Below, piece after piece: positions 54,446 through 64,000 of a DNA stretch of 64,000 nucleotides. Each line of letters opens with the position of its first letter. Position 1 is the stretch's first letter. This DNA comes from Psococerastis gibbosa (Eukaryota; Arthropoda; Insecta; Psocodea; Psocidae). The stretch lies in NCBI GenBank assembly GCA_963971405.1, contig OZ020488.1, forward strand, positions 6,513,261 to 6,577,260, in the 5' to 3' direction. A program made the position numbers and the translations under genes. The notes under the pieces were generated by a model. That model made no database searches, was not told the DNA's origin, and saw only the letters and a list, made by a program, of their open reading frames with translations.

Positions 54446-54454
54446 GGTTATACT

Positions 54455-55084
54455 GGGAGACATTTGAAGGCTATGTCTAGAAGGCGTATACCAGGATGAT
54501 CTCGGAGGAGTATCGTCTAAACGTCAACGGCATAAGGATGCAGAAGGCAGCGGGAAACCACTGCATTACAATCACCCCGTGTACAATCATCATGACATCA
54601 AATGCCATGATGATCATCGCCAATCTTCGATGAAAGAGGCATTTAAAGAAGAAGAAAAGCAGGAATAGGAATAGACATGGTGGCTTTCTGCAGATTCTAC
54701 TGTCCGTAGCATTGCCAGCGACAGTGAATTAGTATACGGGGCGCGCCATTCCCCGGCAAACTATTCCCCCTCATAGACACATTATTTATTTGTGACGTCA
54801 CAAGTATAAAAACTGAAATATACCAGGCACAGGGTCAAGGCTCGTGAGCTTTAAAGTTGACATTTGCATCGGGAGGGGCGTAGCCCTCTGTTAAGTGCAC
54901 AGGTATGGCGGGAATGTGCCCGGGGCCCCCGGAACAATGAAAACTATCAGCCGATATGGGCTTGAAGTCCTTGGCAATAAACTTGTACCATTATTTCTTT
55001 GAATATTATTGTTTTTCGTAGCTTATGTTTAGAGCCACTAATGAAGTATTAGTTTCTATTAGTTATAATTTTCTTTTTATGGAC
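54455..55084. other. LINE 3' fragment then unassigned spacer
   Basis: 54520-54655 has GGGAAACCACTGCATTACAA and CCAATCTTCGATGAAAGAGG ending in GAAGAAGAA, the same 3' end as 4720-5000. 54660-55084 shows nothing supported. Confidence 0.5.
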
Positions 55085-55310
55085 TCAGGCCTACTTATAG
55101 TCCAATGCCAACGACTCCAAGGATTTCGGACACTATTTGTATTGTTTCCGTATGAATTTTTGGCCATTGGTAATTTGGTATCTCGATGTCAACCTACACC
55201 GGCAACAAGCGATAATGGACAAGCTGAGACAAGCTTACCATTGACGCAAATTCGGCAATGAAACAGGCGAAAGCATGACTTAACCAAGTACAGATACGAG
55301 TCCACTAATG
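55085..55310. repeat. Dispersed repeat segment
   Basis: TTGTATTGTTTCCGTATGAA and TTTTTGGCCATTGGTAATT match 28780-28815; AAGCTGAGACAAGCTTACC and GCGAAAGCATGACTTAACC match 35925-35985 inverted. Confidence 0.6.
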
Positions 55311-56559
55311 AAGTAGCTGGGATCATACATAATATATGCATAATAATTAGCCTATATACCAGCGGTCCTGACCCCCCTAAAATCCGCCCTTGGATCAACT
55401 GGTAGCCAAAGTGTTATTATATAAAGTAACCTTGACAGATAAGAATATAAAATTATAAAAAACTTTGCACAAAATGTATTTTGTGGAATTAAGTGCAAAA
55501 TTATTTATAATTCTTATTTGTCATACATCACTTCCACGAAGTCACTGGAAAAACTCTCTCATGGATAAAGTAAGCTTACTAAGCTTCCAGCAGTATTTGT
55601 CGCAACTTCTTTGGTATCACCGATTGCTGCCCACTTGTGCATTAAATATTCAGCTCAATTTTGCCGGTTTTCGACGTGGACTTTGACATAAAACATAACG
55701 GCGTGGCTATTGTTTGCTTACTAGTCGGTCAGCGGTCATTGCCGGTGTTTTCTGTTCTCAATTTGCTATCGTCCTTCGGCGTTTGCTGACCATGTCTTGT
55801 CGTGCCGTCCTCACGCATTTCATGCGGCCAGTGGACCTGTGCACCTGTATACATTGCTGACACGGCGTTGATGACACGGTACGTTGCTATTTTTTCCTTA
55901 TTTGGATTTCCGTTATTGGGACCACTTACTAATTTCTATCATTTTTTACGGGTTTCTTATTGGTATAGCTCATGGGAAGTACAGTGCTTCTGATTTGAAA
56001 CACGGACTTGTAGCAACATGAAGTCTGATGCAATTAGAAAGCAGTGCACCCGATTACTGCTCTCTCTAATCGTCCCAATGGCCGTGTAGCGGTGTAGATA
56101 GCGGGCACTTGCTGGTCTGAGTGCAGTTTCACGGTTTTATGTTCTTTACGAAATGTCTAGGGCTGAGGTGTAGGCTACTAGCGGGGTCGCAGGTGGCGAA
56201 TAGCGAAAAGGCTATCAGATTTGTGGCCAGCTGCAAATATAACGAATAATCAGTCCTCGACCAGGCACCGGCATAATTGAAGGGCGTGGTGGCGAGTCTG
56301 GTGGTGCAGGCATGTCAGAAAAGCCTCAGTAGCCCGAGGATGACTCTGTGATAATATTTGCCGCCACTACATAAGCATTTACCCTAGGAAAATAATTTAC
56401 TACGGAATTACCCATATTATCTGGCTAGTAATTGATAAATAGGGAAGTATGTTCGAGTAAACTCGGACCGGTTCTTTATTTTGTACTAAGAATATAGGAG
56501 CAATTTTAAAATAAATTGAAAAGTTTGCAATTATACGTAAAAATAAATTACTTGTTACT
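55311..56559. other. No gene recognised
   Basis: Open frames at 55465-55686 and 55802-55993 have no recognised motif. 56425-56475 is a terminal fragment of the interspersed family (AAACTCGGACCGGTTC). Confidence 0.4.
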
Positions 56560-56651
56560 TGATGAAGCAGTAGAATCCGGGATGATAGGCCGTGGTCGAT
56601 CTGAAAGCGTCCTTTCAAACTTTCAAATCGACCACGGCCTAACATATTGAT

Positions 56652-56798
56652 ATAAATAAATAAAGACTTTTTTTGTTCTATTACTAAGCCAACCTTGCCC
56701 AACCGAAGCATGGCCAGAAAATGTAGCAAGTGTGGGACTTGATCCAGCAACCTTTCTGGTGGAAATCAGAGTCTGTACCGCTACTCTACATGTCCTGA
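56652..56798 (-). mobile_element. SINE with internal deletion
   Basis: Tail AAATAAATAAAGAC, then a jump from CCAACCTTGCCC to CCGAAGCATGGCCAG that removes the hairpin; the tRNA head is retained to ATGTCCTGAC. The DNA beside it (56565-56640, 56800-56830) is the AATCCGGGATGATAGG repeat, so the SINE sits inside that. Confidence 0.8.
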
Positions 56799-56829
56799 CG
56801 TCCTAACATCGCGGATTCTACTGCTGCAT

Positions 56830-57424
56830 CAAATATACCAGTGTTTTCTCGAAAAACAACAGAAATCCAATTTTTCATGGTTCTTCTTACGTCATAGTCC
56901 TAGTAAATCTCAGCGCGCTAGGTTCACGTCTGATTAGCCATAACGAATAGCGAGGAAAATTCTTTATTGTACGATAACAAGGAGCAAATTAATAAATGGT
57001 TGAATTGTCTTTATGCTTGCCTTTGCACACGATACCTCATTATCGCTAGTAATTGGCTATCGACATTTTGTAGGAAAATAAATATTAAAAAAAATATGTA
57101 AGACTAATTAAATGACTTCTGAGGAAAAACTGAGGAAGGGACCATTCTGTGTTGATTTTCGCGAATAATACAACAGATATAATATAATAAAGATAATTAG
57201 GAGAATTGGACAGCTTGTAATTGGCTGTTTTTTTTTTTTCGGTCATGCGGAAGGAGTTGTTGGGGGTAAAATATCAGATGGGGAGGGGGGGGGGCAGTGC
57301 AAATTTCTTTTATTTGTTACGTAATTTATCTGTTACACATTTTTACCCGTTTTAATGATTGTATTGTATACAATAGTTGGACCAGGCATTGAACGAAATG
57401 AGACAAACGAGTTTGTTCGATTTT
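56830..57424. other. No gene recognised
   Basis: AT-rich spacer with a short G-rich tract at about 57280. Confidence 0.4.
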
Positions 57425-57427
57425 ATT

Positions 57428-57790
57428 AATGCTTCTTCTTCTTTTTTGAATACCTCTTCTATCGAAGATTAGGGATCATCATTTGAACCTTGGAGACAGT
57501 TGCTCGAAAAAGGGAAGACGTGCTTCAGCCAAACCACTGCCTCAGGTATTTCAATCAAGATGTTCTTCTTTTGCCGGGAACCCGCTGTCATTCTATCTTC
57601 CCTTGGATTCTTACATGCAGAAGGTGATACTTTTCGTTCCTCATCACATGGCCGAAGTATGTTAGTTTCCGTTTCTTAACCGTCAGCATTGGCTTCTGCA
57701 TCCATCCACCTTAGGACCTCGGTATTAGGGACAAGATCTCTTCAAGATATGCGCAGCATTTTTTTTAATATCCACATATCAAATGCACTG
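57428..57790 (-). pseudogene. LINE RT C-terminal and 3' region
   Basis: Same family as 34633-35167: CTATCGAAGATTAGGGATCA, AACCTTGGAGACAGTTGCTC, ACTTTTCGTTCCTCATCACA and GGACAAGATCTCTTCAAG. Stops in all frames. Confidence 0.65.
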
Positions 57791-57908
57791 ATTCGCGGAA
57801 CGTTAATATATAATGCCATCTTAAAGATGGACGTAAATGACATGTAGCCGGGACTGGGCATATCAAAGCATTGATGCAAGTTGGCCTTTATATCCATTCG
57901 CGGAGTCT

Positions 57909-58263
57909 ATTGTCAGGGGAGGAGGGTGATGTTTCGGGAGTGGGGGCTACTCCCATCATCAGGCTCAGTCCTAAGAAGGACTGATGGTTTCTGGATGATT
58001 AACTCATTGCTCTTGTATTTTATTCTGAATTATAGAGTAAATCCTATCCCCTGAGCTCGCCAGGCAAGGGTCGTGCTTGAGTGGTTAGAGAGCTTGCCTT
58101 TCATTCGTTCGTATCCTCAGGGGGATCGGATTTACTCAATAATTCACAGGAGAATACATGAGCAATGAGTCAATCGCCCAGAAACCATCAGTCCTTCTGA
58201 GGACTTAGCCTGATGATGTTAGTAGCACCCACTCCCGAAACGTTGCCTACTTCCCCTGACAAT
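57909..58263. mobile_element. Foldback element with tRNA-like core (355 bp)
   Basis: Arms 57909-58045 and 58125-58263 are inverted copies, with ATTGTCAGGGGA and TTTCGGGAGTGGG at the tips. The centre (58056-58122) is a tRNA-like sequence with box A-like GTGCTTGAGTGGTTAGAGAG and box B-like CGTTCGTATCC. Confidence 0.75.
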
Positions 58264-59146
58264 GGGCTCCACCCTAATTGTTCGATGACTGTGAGGCCCT
58301 GCCTCTGATGACTATTAATACAGTTAATGTAAGTACAACTAACCCTTTAGGATTTTTTATTTTTTTTTAGTTGGTATTTTTGATAATTTTCTGCCATTAA
58401 ATTTTGGTAGAAAATGCAGAAATCTCGGATTCAGCACTAAAAAATAAACAAGAAAACAAATCGATGCCAACGGTACTTTTAGTGCAAATATAATTTATAT
58501 AAATTTATATAAAATGTAATTATAAATAAAATTATTATAAAAATATAAATATTGGACTAGGCTACATTGTCATTGCGCTAACAGCCTACATTGGATACTA
58601 TTTCAAAACTGCTGGAGCCATACGTCACATCTGAAAAATCACGTTAAGTTGACTGAGTCATACTGTGCAAATGTTACGCGATCAACAGTCATCTTACAAA
58701 TGATATATACTAACGTTCTCATCGCATAAATCCTTTGAAAGATGACTATTGTCCGCGTTACACCTAGTATGCCTCAGTCAGCTTACCGTGACTTTCCTGC
58801 TGTGACGCGTGGCTCAACTCGGAGTAGTTTACCTTTATACGGCAATTCGCTTATTCCAGATTCATTGGCTATGTATGTACTGTTACTATGGGGGTTTGAA
58901 AGACAGATGATGTGGGCTGCATCCACACTCCTCGTGGGAGAAAACAAATGCAAATATAATAATTATTAGTGAAATTGAGGTGGGTATTGGTGTTATTCAG
59001 GGATTGGTTGCTATATTGCTGTTACGTATTTGTTCGTTATTTAGTTTGGGCCTACAGTATATGGACTGTGTGTGCATGGACTTCGTATTGTATTGGTTAG
59101 AATTGTGATAGTTCCCGCGGAAGTTTGAAGTTCGGTTTGTAGCAAA
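58264..59146. other. No gene recognised
   Basis: An open frame at 58742-58969 has no recognisable motif. Confidence 0.4.
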
Positions 59147-59335
59147 GTGCGGGGCGGTGCACGAGTCAAGTTTCCATACTACCACTCAACATTACCCGAA
59201 AAAAAATCTGCAATTGAGTGTTTCATGGAACCTCCTTTCCACGTGCCAGTAAGGTATCAACTACCTACAGTAACTGAACAAGTCTTAGCATTTTTGCATA
59301 AAGGCAAAGCTTTATTTAAGCATCAATTTTAACAC
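59147..59335 (+). CDS. Unassigned short open frame, doubtful
   Basis: 61 codons ending TAA with non-repetitive composition (IECFMEPPFHVPVRYQLPTV; TEQVLAFLHKGKALFKHQF). It could be a terminal exon, a decayed transposon piece or chance. I recognise no family, and no strong acceptor is evident just upstream. Confidence 0.15.
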
Positions 59336-59354
59336 TACAGTGACCTACGGTGGG

Positions 59355-59606
59355 CAGGCGCGGATCTAGAATGAGACCAAGGAGGGGGCTAAGTGAAAAG
59401 TTTTGAAAAATGGGGCTGAAATATTGGGGTTTTACGCATTTTCAGAGCAATAAGGTTTCTATATTATGGGGAATTAATACAATTGAGCACAAGGGGCGCC
59501 TGGGGGTCTCTCCCGGGAGTAAATGTGTGAAAAATAGGACTGAAATAGTGGGGTTTTACGCATTTTGAGGATCCTAATGGGGGGGGCTATAGCCCCCATA
59601 GCACTG
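59355..59606. mobile_element. hAT-like MITE, inverted copy of 40133-40378 (252 bp)
   Basis: CAGGCGCGGATCTAGAATGA at the left, CCCCATAGCACTG at the right; flanks ACGGTGGG and ACGATGGG match at 7 of 8. Internal GTTTTACGCATTTT occurs twice. Confidence 0.75.
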
Positions 59607-59871
59607 ACGATGGGCAACCTCCTTGGGACGTTATATAGTATAAAATAATTGAAACCGGTGAGACTCGTATATAAATCGACTTTTAAAAATAAAGCTTCCT
59701 TCGGCTTTATGCAAAAATGTTATAGTTAGAGTTATAGTATATATATTAGTATATTATTGAGTATATAGTACATTATAGAGTATATTCAGAGTATCTGGTC
59801 GAAGCTGAATACGGTGGAATCAATCCATAGTGCAGTGGTTAACCCCTATAACGCAAGTTTTCATTCTTAAA

Positions 59872-60083
59872 TAACTAAATATTGACTTTTTGTTCTATTA
59901 CTAAGCCAACCTAGCGGAGTTACAGCTATAAAGCCCTCTCTTATACTCAACTAGGAAGGCCCGGGACCGCCTGCTTTACATGCCCTCCGAAGCATGGCCG
60001 GAAAAGGTAGTAAGTGTGGGACTCGAACTAACAACTTTTCGAGTGAAAGTTGGAGTCTGTACCACTACTCTACATATCCTGAT
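59872..60083 (-). mobile_element. tRNA-derived SINE, near full length
   Basis: Complete order from the TATTGACTTTTTGTTC tail through GCTATAAAGCCC, CCCGGGACCGCCTG, CCGAAGCATGGCCGG, GGACTCGAACTAACAAC and TACCACTACTCTACAT. Confidence 0.85.
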
Positions 60084-61016
60084 ACTATAGTTCGGATATA
60101 ATATACTAAAGAGGTTGCCTATTCAGCCTAAAGTCAATTTATTGTTAAAATTGATAATCCATTATATTATAGGCTGTGACTACGTTGTATTTTGGATTGA
60201 ATTGGGATCACTGTCTGGGGAAGTCATGGGTTCGTTTTGTTTCAATTTCTGATTTTTTTATGTTTAGAAACTCATTCGTCTTTATTTTATGCTGATATAA
60301 TTTTTCATAGAGCTTTGTATTGTTGTCCGAAAGTTTTCAAACAGGTTGAGTTAGACTGTGGTTAGATGTTGGACTTGTCTCAGAATATTACTTTTAAAAG
60401 TTTTAAAGTGTGGGCAGGGCTCTCAGGACTTTATATTTTCAATTTTATTGAAGGGTTCATCAAACAGTTGTAGATCTATTGTGAAATTGCTGTTAGTTTC
60501 TATTGCATTTTTTCGTAATTTCTTGAGGCCTTTAAGACACAACGTAGGGCCTGCACCTCCATATCTGAATGTTGTATCCATATTTTTTAATAATAATACT
60601 AGATAATGAACTCCCATGCTCTCTGTAGGGAGTGTTGTGAAGCCATCCACCATTGCTATAAGTGGATAGAAAGAACGGAAAGAACCCAAAGTACCTGTTC
60701 TTAAATGGGTACTTCTCGACGAAATAAATTTTATCTTGATTTAATTTCAGTTAATATTTTCTTTTATGTAATTATTGATCAAAATCCACCTAAAATAAAC
60801 TGAAAGATTGAAATTTTGAAAGTAATTTTCACAGAAAATATTGGAAAATCTCATAAGAACTCAAGGTGTAAATGAATGTAAACAACGTTTTCTATCTACT
60901 TATAGCAATGGCGTCTGGCTTCAAAATATGCAGGGGAGTTCGCTATCTAGTATTATTATTAAAATCTATGGTTGTATCATTTTCCATTTCACAAGAAATA
61001 TTGATATAGTTTAGCC
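60084..61016. repeat. Spacer with an inverted repeat pair (60560-60665 / 60893-60972)
   Basis: CTATCYACTTATAGCAATGG and TATCTAGTATTATTATTAAA occur in both arms in opposite orientation. An 88-codon minus-strand frame (60689-60423) overlaps the left arm and is probably repeat-derived. Confidence 0.55.
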
Positions 61017-61296
61017 CAAAGGTTCTTGAAGTGTGGTCCGCGGCGCAACCCCTGTACCATTTTTAGCACTAGATAGAATTACATTAATTAGTCACATAAG
61101 TTTTATAATTGCCGTCAGTTACTTTTCAACGTTAAAATTAGTAAAGCCGACTATTAATTTTTTATTTCAAGACCTATTGTTGATGTTCCTATATTTTTCT
61201 GTCTGAGGGGGGTTACGCTAAGAAAGTTTGGGATCCGTGGAACTATATAGTATTTATTTCGGGGGTCCACGGCAAATGAAAGTTTGAGAACTCCTG
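61017..61296. mobile_element. hAT-like MITE (280 bp)
   Basis: Ends CAAAGGTTCTTGAAGTGTGG and, inverted, CAGGAGTTCTCAAACTTTC, with GGTCCGCGG and GGTCCACGG inside them: the CARNGGTTCT style of hAT termini. The target duplication is unclear. Confidence 0.65.
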
Positions 61297-61319
61297 ACTG
61301 TGCCACCATTGATCTTGCA

Positions 61320-61665
61320 TAGATCTCGCCAAATTTTGGCGCTTTGGGGCTCTCGGTTATGGCGCTTCGGCAAAACTATAATTTTTGCCCATTTTAAAAT
61401 TAAAAAGGAAAAAACGATTTAAAATGGTACCTACTGGGAAAAAGGACTCTCAACGTCGATAGTATGGACACCCACATATTCATGTTTAGCTTACGAAGAG
61501 GCTATCTTTTGTAATTTTTGCATAGCACACAGATTGTGATTTCTGTTGTTTTTTGCTTACCACAAGACACAACTCGTTGTGCAATCGTAGGCGCTTTTTG
61601 AAAGATCTCAGCTTGAGAAAACCCGGAATTTGGCTCACTTGTACAAAAAGGTTGCCGAGCAATGT
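61320..61665 (-). mobile_element. Decayed relative of the hAT-like MITE at 41988-42328
   Basis: GGCGCTTCGGCAAAACTATA, ATTCATGTTTAGCTTACG, AGATCTCAGCTTGAGAAAAC and CGGAATTTGGCTCACTTGTA match the first element in reverse, ending GGTTGCCGAGCAATG. Confidence 0.7.
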
Positions 61666-61912
61666 TCTAGGGGATGCGACATTATTTAAAGCTCTTAAAT
61701 GACTTATTAAAACAATCTGATTTGCTCTTAACGCCATCTTTCAATGCAGTTCACGTGAAACACGTCTCGTTTGTTTATAAACGAAAGATGGATTCCTCGA
61801 TGGCCCATTAAAATAAAAAAGGCTTAAAGCACGTAATTAAAGGCTGGTATGACGGTCAATGTCAATGGTATGTATAGTCATTATGCAATCTACTATTAAC
61901 CCGGTCACCTTG

Positions 61913-62640
61913 AACGGTGTCGCTCACGAGATTTCACATGCCTCAATAATCCATGCAAATCCTGATAGCTGAAGTGTTAGAGAGCCCTTTATAGAAACTA
62001 GAAAGTCTTCTTCTTCCCCCTCAATGCAGCGTGGGGGGGGGGGGTCGCCCCGAACCCATTTCCTGAACTCGCTCCAGTCGGACGTTAACGCCTTGAGCTC
62101 GGAATCGTCAACGGTGTCGCTCACGAGATTTCACATGCCTCAATACTCCATGCAAAACCTGATAGCTGAAGTGTTAGAGAGCCCTTTATAGGAACTAGAA
62201 AGTCTTCTTCTTCCCCCTTAATGCAGCGTGGGGGGGTCGCCCCGAACCCATTTCCTGAACTCGCTCCAGTCGGACGTTAACGCCTTGAGCTCGGAATCGT
62301 GAACGGTGTTGCTCGCGAGATTTCACATGCCTCAATAATCCATGCAAAACCTGATAGCTGAAGTGTTAGAGAGCCCTTTATAGGAACTAGAAAGTCTTCT
62401 TCTTCTTCCCCCTTAATGCAGCGTGGGGGGGTCGCCCCGAACTCATTTCCTGAACTCGCTCCGGTCGGACGTTAACGCCTTGAGCTCGGAATCGTGAACG
62501 GTGTCACTCACGAGATTTCACATGCCTCAATAATCCATGCAAAACCTGATAGCTGAAGTGTTAGAGAGCCCTTTATAGGAACTAGAAAGTCACAGATTCG
62601 AACCGCCGGGAGGAATCGTGAACGATGTCACTCGCAAGAT
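61913..62640. repeat. Tandem array, ~192-197 bp units (four, last truncated, plus a start)
   Basis: AACGGTGT/AACGATGT starts at 61913, 62110, 62302, 62497 and 62620. The unit carries CGAGATTTCACATGCC, AGCTGAAGTGTTAGAGAGCC, CTTCTTCTTCCCCC, a G-run and CGCTCCAGTCGGACGTTAAC. The fourth unit stops after ~123 bp at CACAGATTCGAACCGCC. Confidence 0.88.
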
Positions 62641-63835
62641 TTCACATACGACCATTCAAACACCCGGTCGGGGTTAGAGGGTAAGAGAATCCATTCAGAC
62701 ACATGAAGAGGTTTTTTGCCTTCGGGCCTTTTCCTCTCCCCTGTTCGGTACACACTATACATTAAGCTCTCTTAAGACAATGGTGTAAATGCCTTCGGGC
62801 CGTCCCTTTACCCCTTCCTTTCTGACTTTCGGGAGGTGGCACTGGTACTCGACACCAGCAGGTTCGTTACCGGGTCGGTCATCACCATTTCCAGAGTGAG
62901 GGGTGGGAAGGCGGTGGCATGCTTGTACTTGTGCAAGTCTCTACACGCCATGCGATCGGAGACGTGTCATAACTCAAAACGGGTACTAACCTCCAGAGGT
63001 GACTGAAGAAGTCAGTCGGATGCATTCATTAAATTGTGTGTATGCGACTAACCTTTCCATTAAAAAAAAATCATTAGCCTATTATTAGCTATCATTAGCT
63101 CGCCTATACTACAGGTACACCACTCTCCTCGTCCCTGATTTTGGACTTTCGTGAGTAGGGTCGGTCTGAGATTCTCGACCGTTGCTACTGCTGTCTTACA
63201 AGTAGTCGAATTTCCCCGCCTAATTTATTAGTCTAGTCTAATAGTCCAAGGTCATGTTCAGATATCGTACATATCATACAGTGGCGGATCCAGCTTTTTA
63301 TTTGAAGGGGTCATGGCCGTAATTGGCGCCCTTTGCTAACAAAGTTAGACCGGTTTACGGTAGACTATTTTTTATTACCAATTTTTTTGAGATAACATTT
63401 ATTCTTAATATTCACATTTGGCTCCTTTCGGGCGCGGGGGGCATGACCCTGTGACTCCCTCCGTATAGTCCCAGCTGTTAACTTGCATGCTATGGGCTTA
63501 ACGAATAGCCACTACTAGCTAAATATAATCATAAAAAAACCTTGAAGTTTTAACTAGTCAGAATATGTACCCGTTCATGTATTCAATTCGTTCAAGAATT
63601 AGCCTACCAAGTTAGCCTCCAGGGCTGCAGTATTAATGGCGAGAGATGGCAAAAAAAAAAAAATAATTCGGACATAATATACGATAGTAATGAAATAGTT
63701 TTTGCATAACCTCAAATTAAAGTGTCATTACTTTGGCGAGTTTGTATGAGCACCTAAAACCCATTTATAAATAATTCTGATTGGCCTAAAAGTTGTCTTT
63801 AAACCTGCCTGCTGAGCGCTGTCTCTTCTTCTTCA
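62641..63835. other. Repeat patchwork, no gene
   Basis: 62935-63045 is an inverted copy of the 27190/40520 LINE 3' fragment. 63280-63480 starts AGTGGCGGATCCAGC, a MITE-like terminus, but I found no matching end. Confidence 0.45.
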
Positions 63836-64000
63836 AGTTACAGCCAGCTGGTTGGCAGCAACATGGGGTATCGATGCCTCCACTTCCCTCGATCCTGGCA
63901 CGCCCTCTTCAGCTCCACCTATGTATTGGCCTCTACATCCTCCATCACTTGCTGTAGATACTCTGTTCTCGGGCGTCCAGATCGGTTGACACCTTCTATG
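63836..64000 (-). pseudogene. LINE RT C-terminal remnant, runs off the right edge
   Basis: Minus strand reads EGVNRSGRPRTEYLQQVMED, then a stop where a Thr/Tyr is expected, then VELKRACQDRGKWRHR and LLPTSWL. Same family as 30310-30690. Its upstream part lies beyond the window. Confidence 0.7.

Noticed and set aside
60423-60689. 88-codon minus-strand frame as a host exon
   Set aside because: Overlaps an inverted repeat arm and has no ATG or clear splice sites.

Overview
The window is nuclear DNA of an invertebrate animal, most likely an arthropod. The evidence is spliced genes with GT-AG introns, AT-rich spacers, many 5'-truncated LINE 3' ends of types common in insect genomes, a tRNA-derived SINE, hAT-like and Mutator-like MITEs, and a Ty3/Gypsy LTR retrotransposon. 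The phylum is an inference. There is no bacterial gene organisation, CRISPR array, operon or rRNA. Most long open frames are transposon debris or frame shadows; the two host genes are made of short exons.

Host genes (3.0-12.8 kb): two complete genes lie head to head with 403 bp between their start codons. On the minus strand is GOT1B (Golgi transport 1; five exons, 7331 down to 3079, 140 aa, tetraspanning ER-Golgi membrane protein). On the plus strand is NOSIP (nitric oxide synthase-interacting protein, U-box E3 ligase; five exons, 7735 to 12758, 291 aa). Phases are compatible at all eight junctions and every junction has GT-AG sites. One 57-bp candidate exon of an unidentified gene sits at 36392-36448.

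Repeats (12.8-45.6 kb): nine SINE copies or fragments, about ten C-terminal LINE reverse-transcriptase remnants (dense at 29.7-38.1 kb), several TIR or foldback MITEs, one roughly 750-840 bp unclassified family in at least four copies, and tandem arrays at 25.7-26.9, 33.2-33.9 and 61.9-62.6 kb. Elements are often nested.

LTR retrotransposon (45616-53724): a complete Ty3/Gypsy element with two 826-bp LTRs that look identical by eye, a 4-bp target-site duplication (CAGA), a tRNA-Lys type primer binding site, gag, and a pol reading protease, RT, RNase H and integrase in the -1 frame. It split an older, dead minus-strand LINE, whose RT frame resumes on the far side. The element appears very young and its genes are open, but the protease has DPGS instead of DTGS/DSGS and the second zinc knuckle lacks its histidine.

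Right part (53.7-64 kb): more SINEs and MITEs, a foldback element with a tRNA-like core (57909-58263), a ~195-bp tandem array, and a LINE fragment running off the right edge. I found no convincing new molecular system. The most useful results are the divergent gene pair, the young nested Gypsy element with its oddities, and a 3'-terminal hairpin shared by the SINE and a LINE family.
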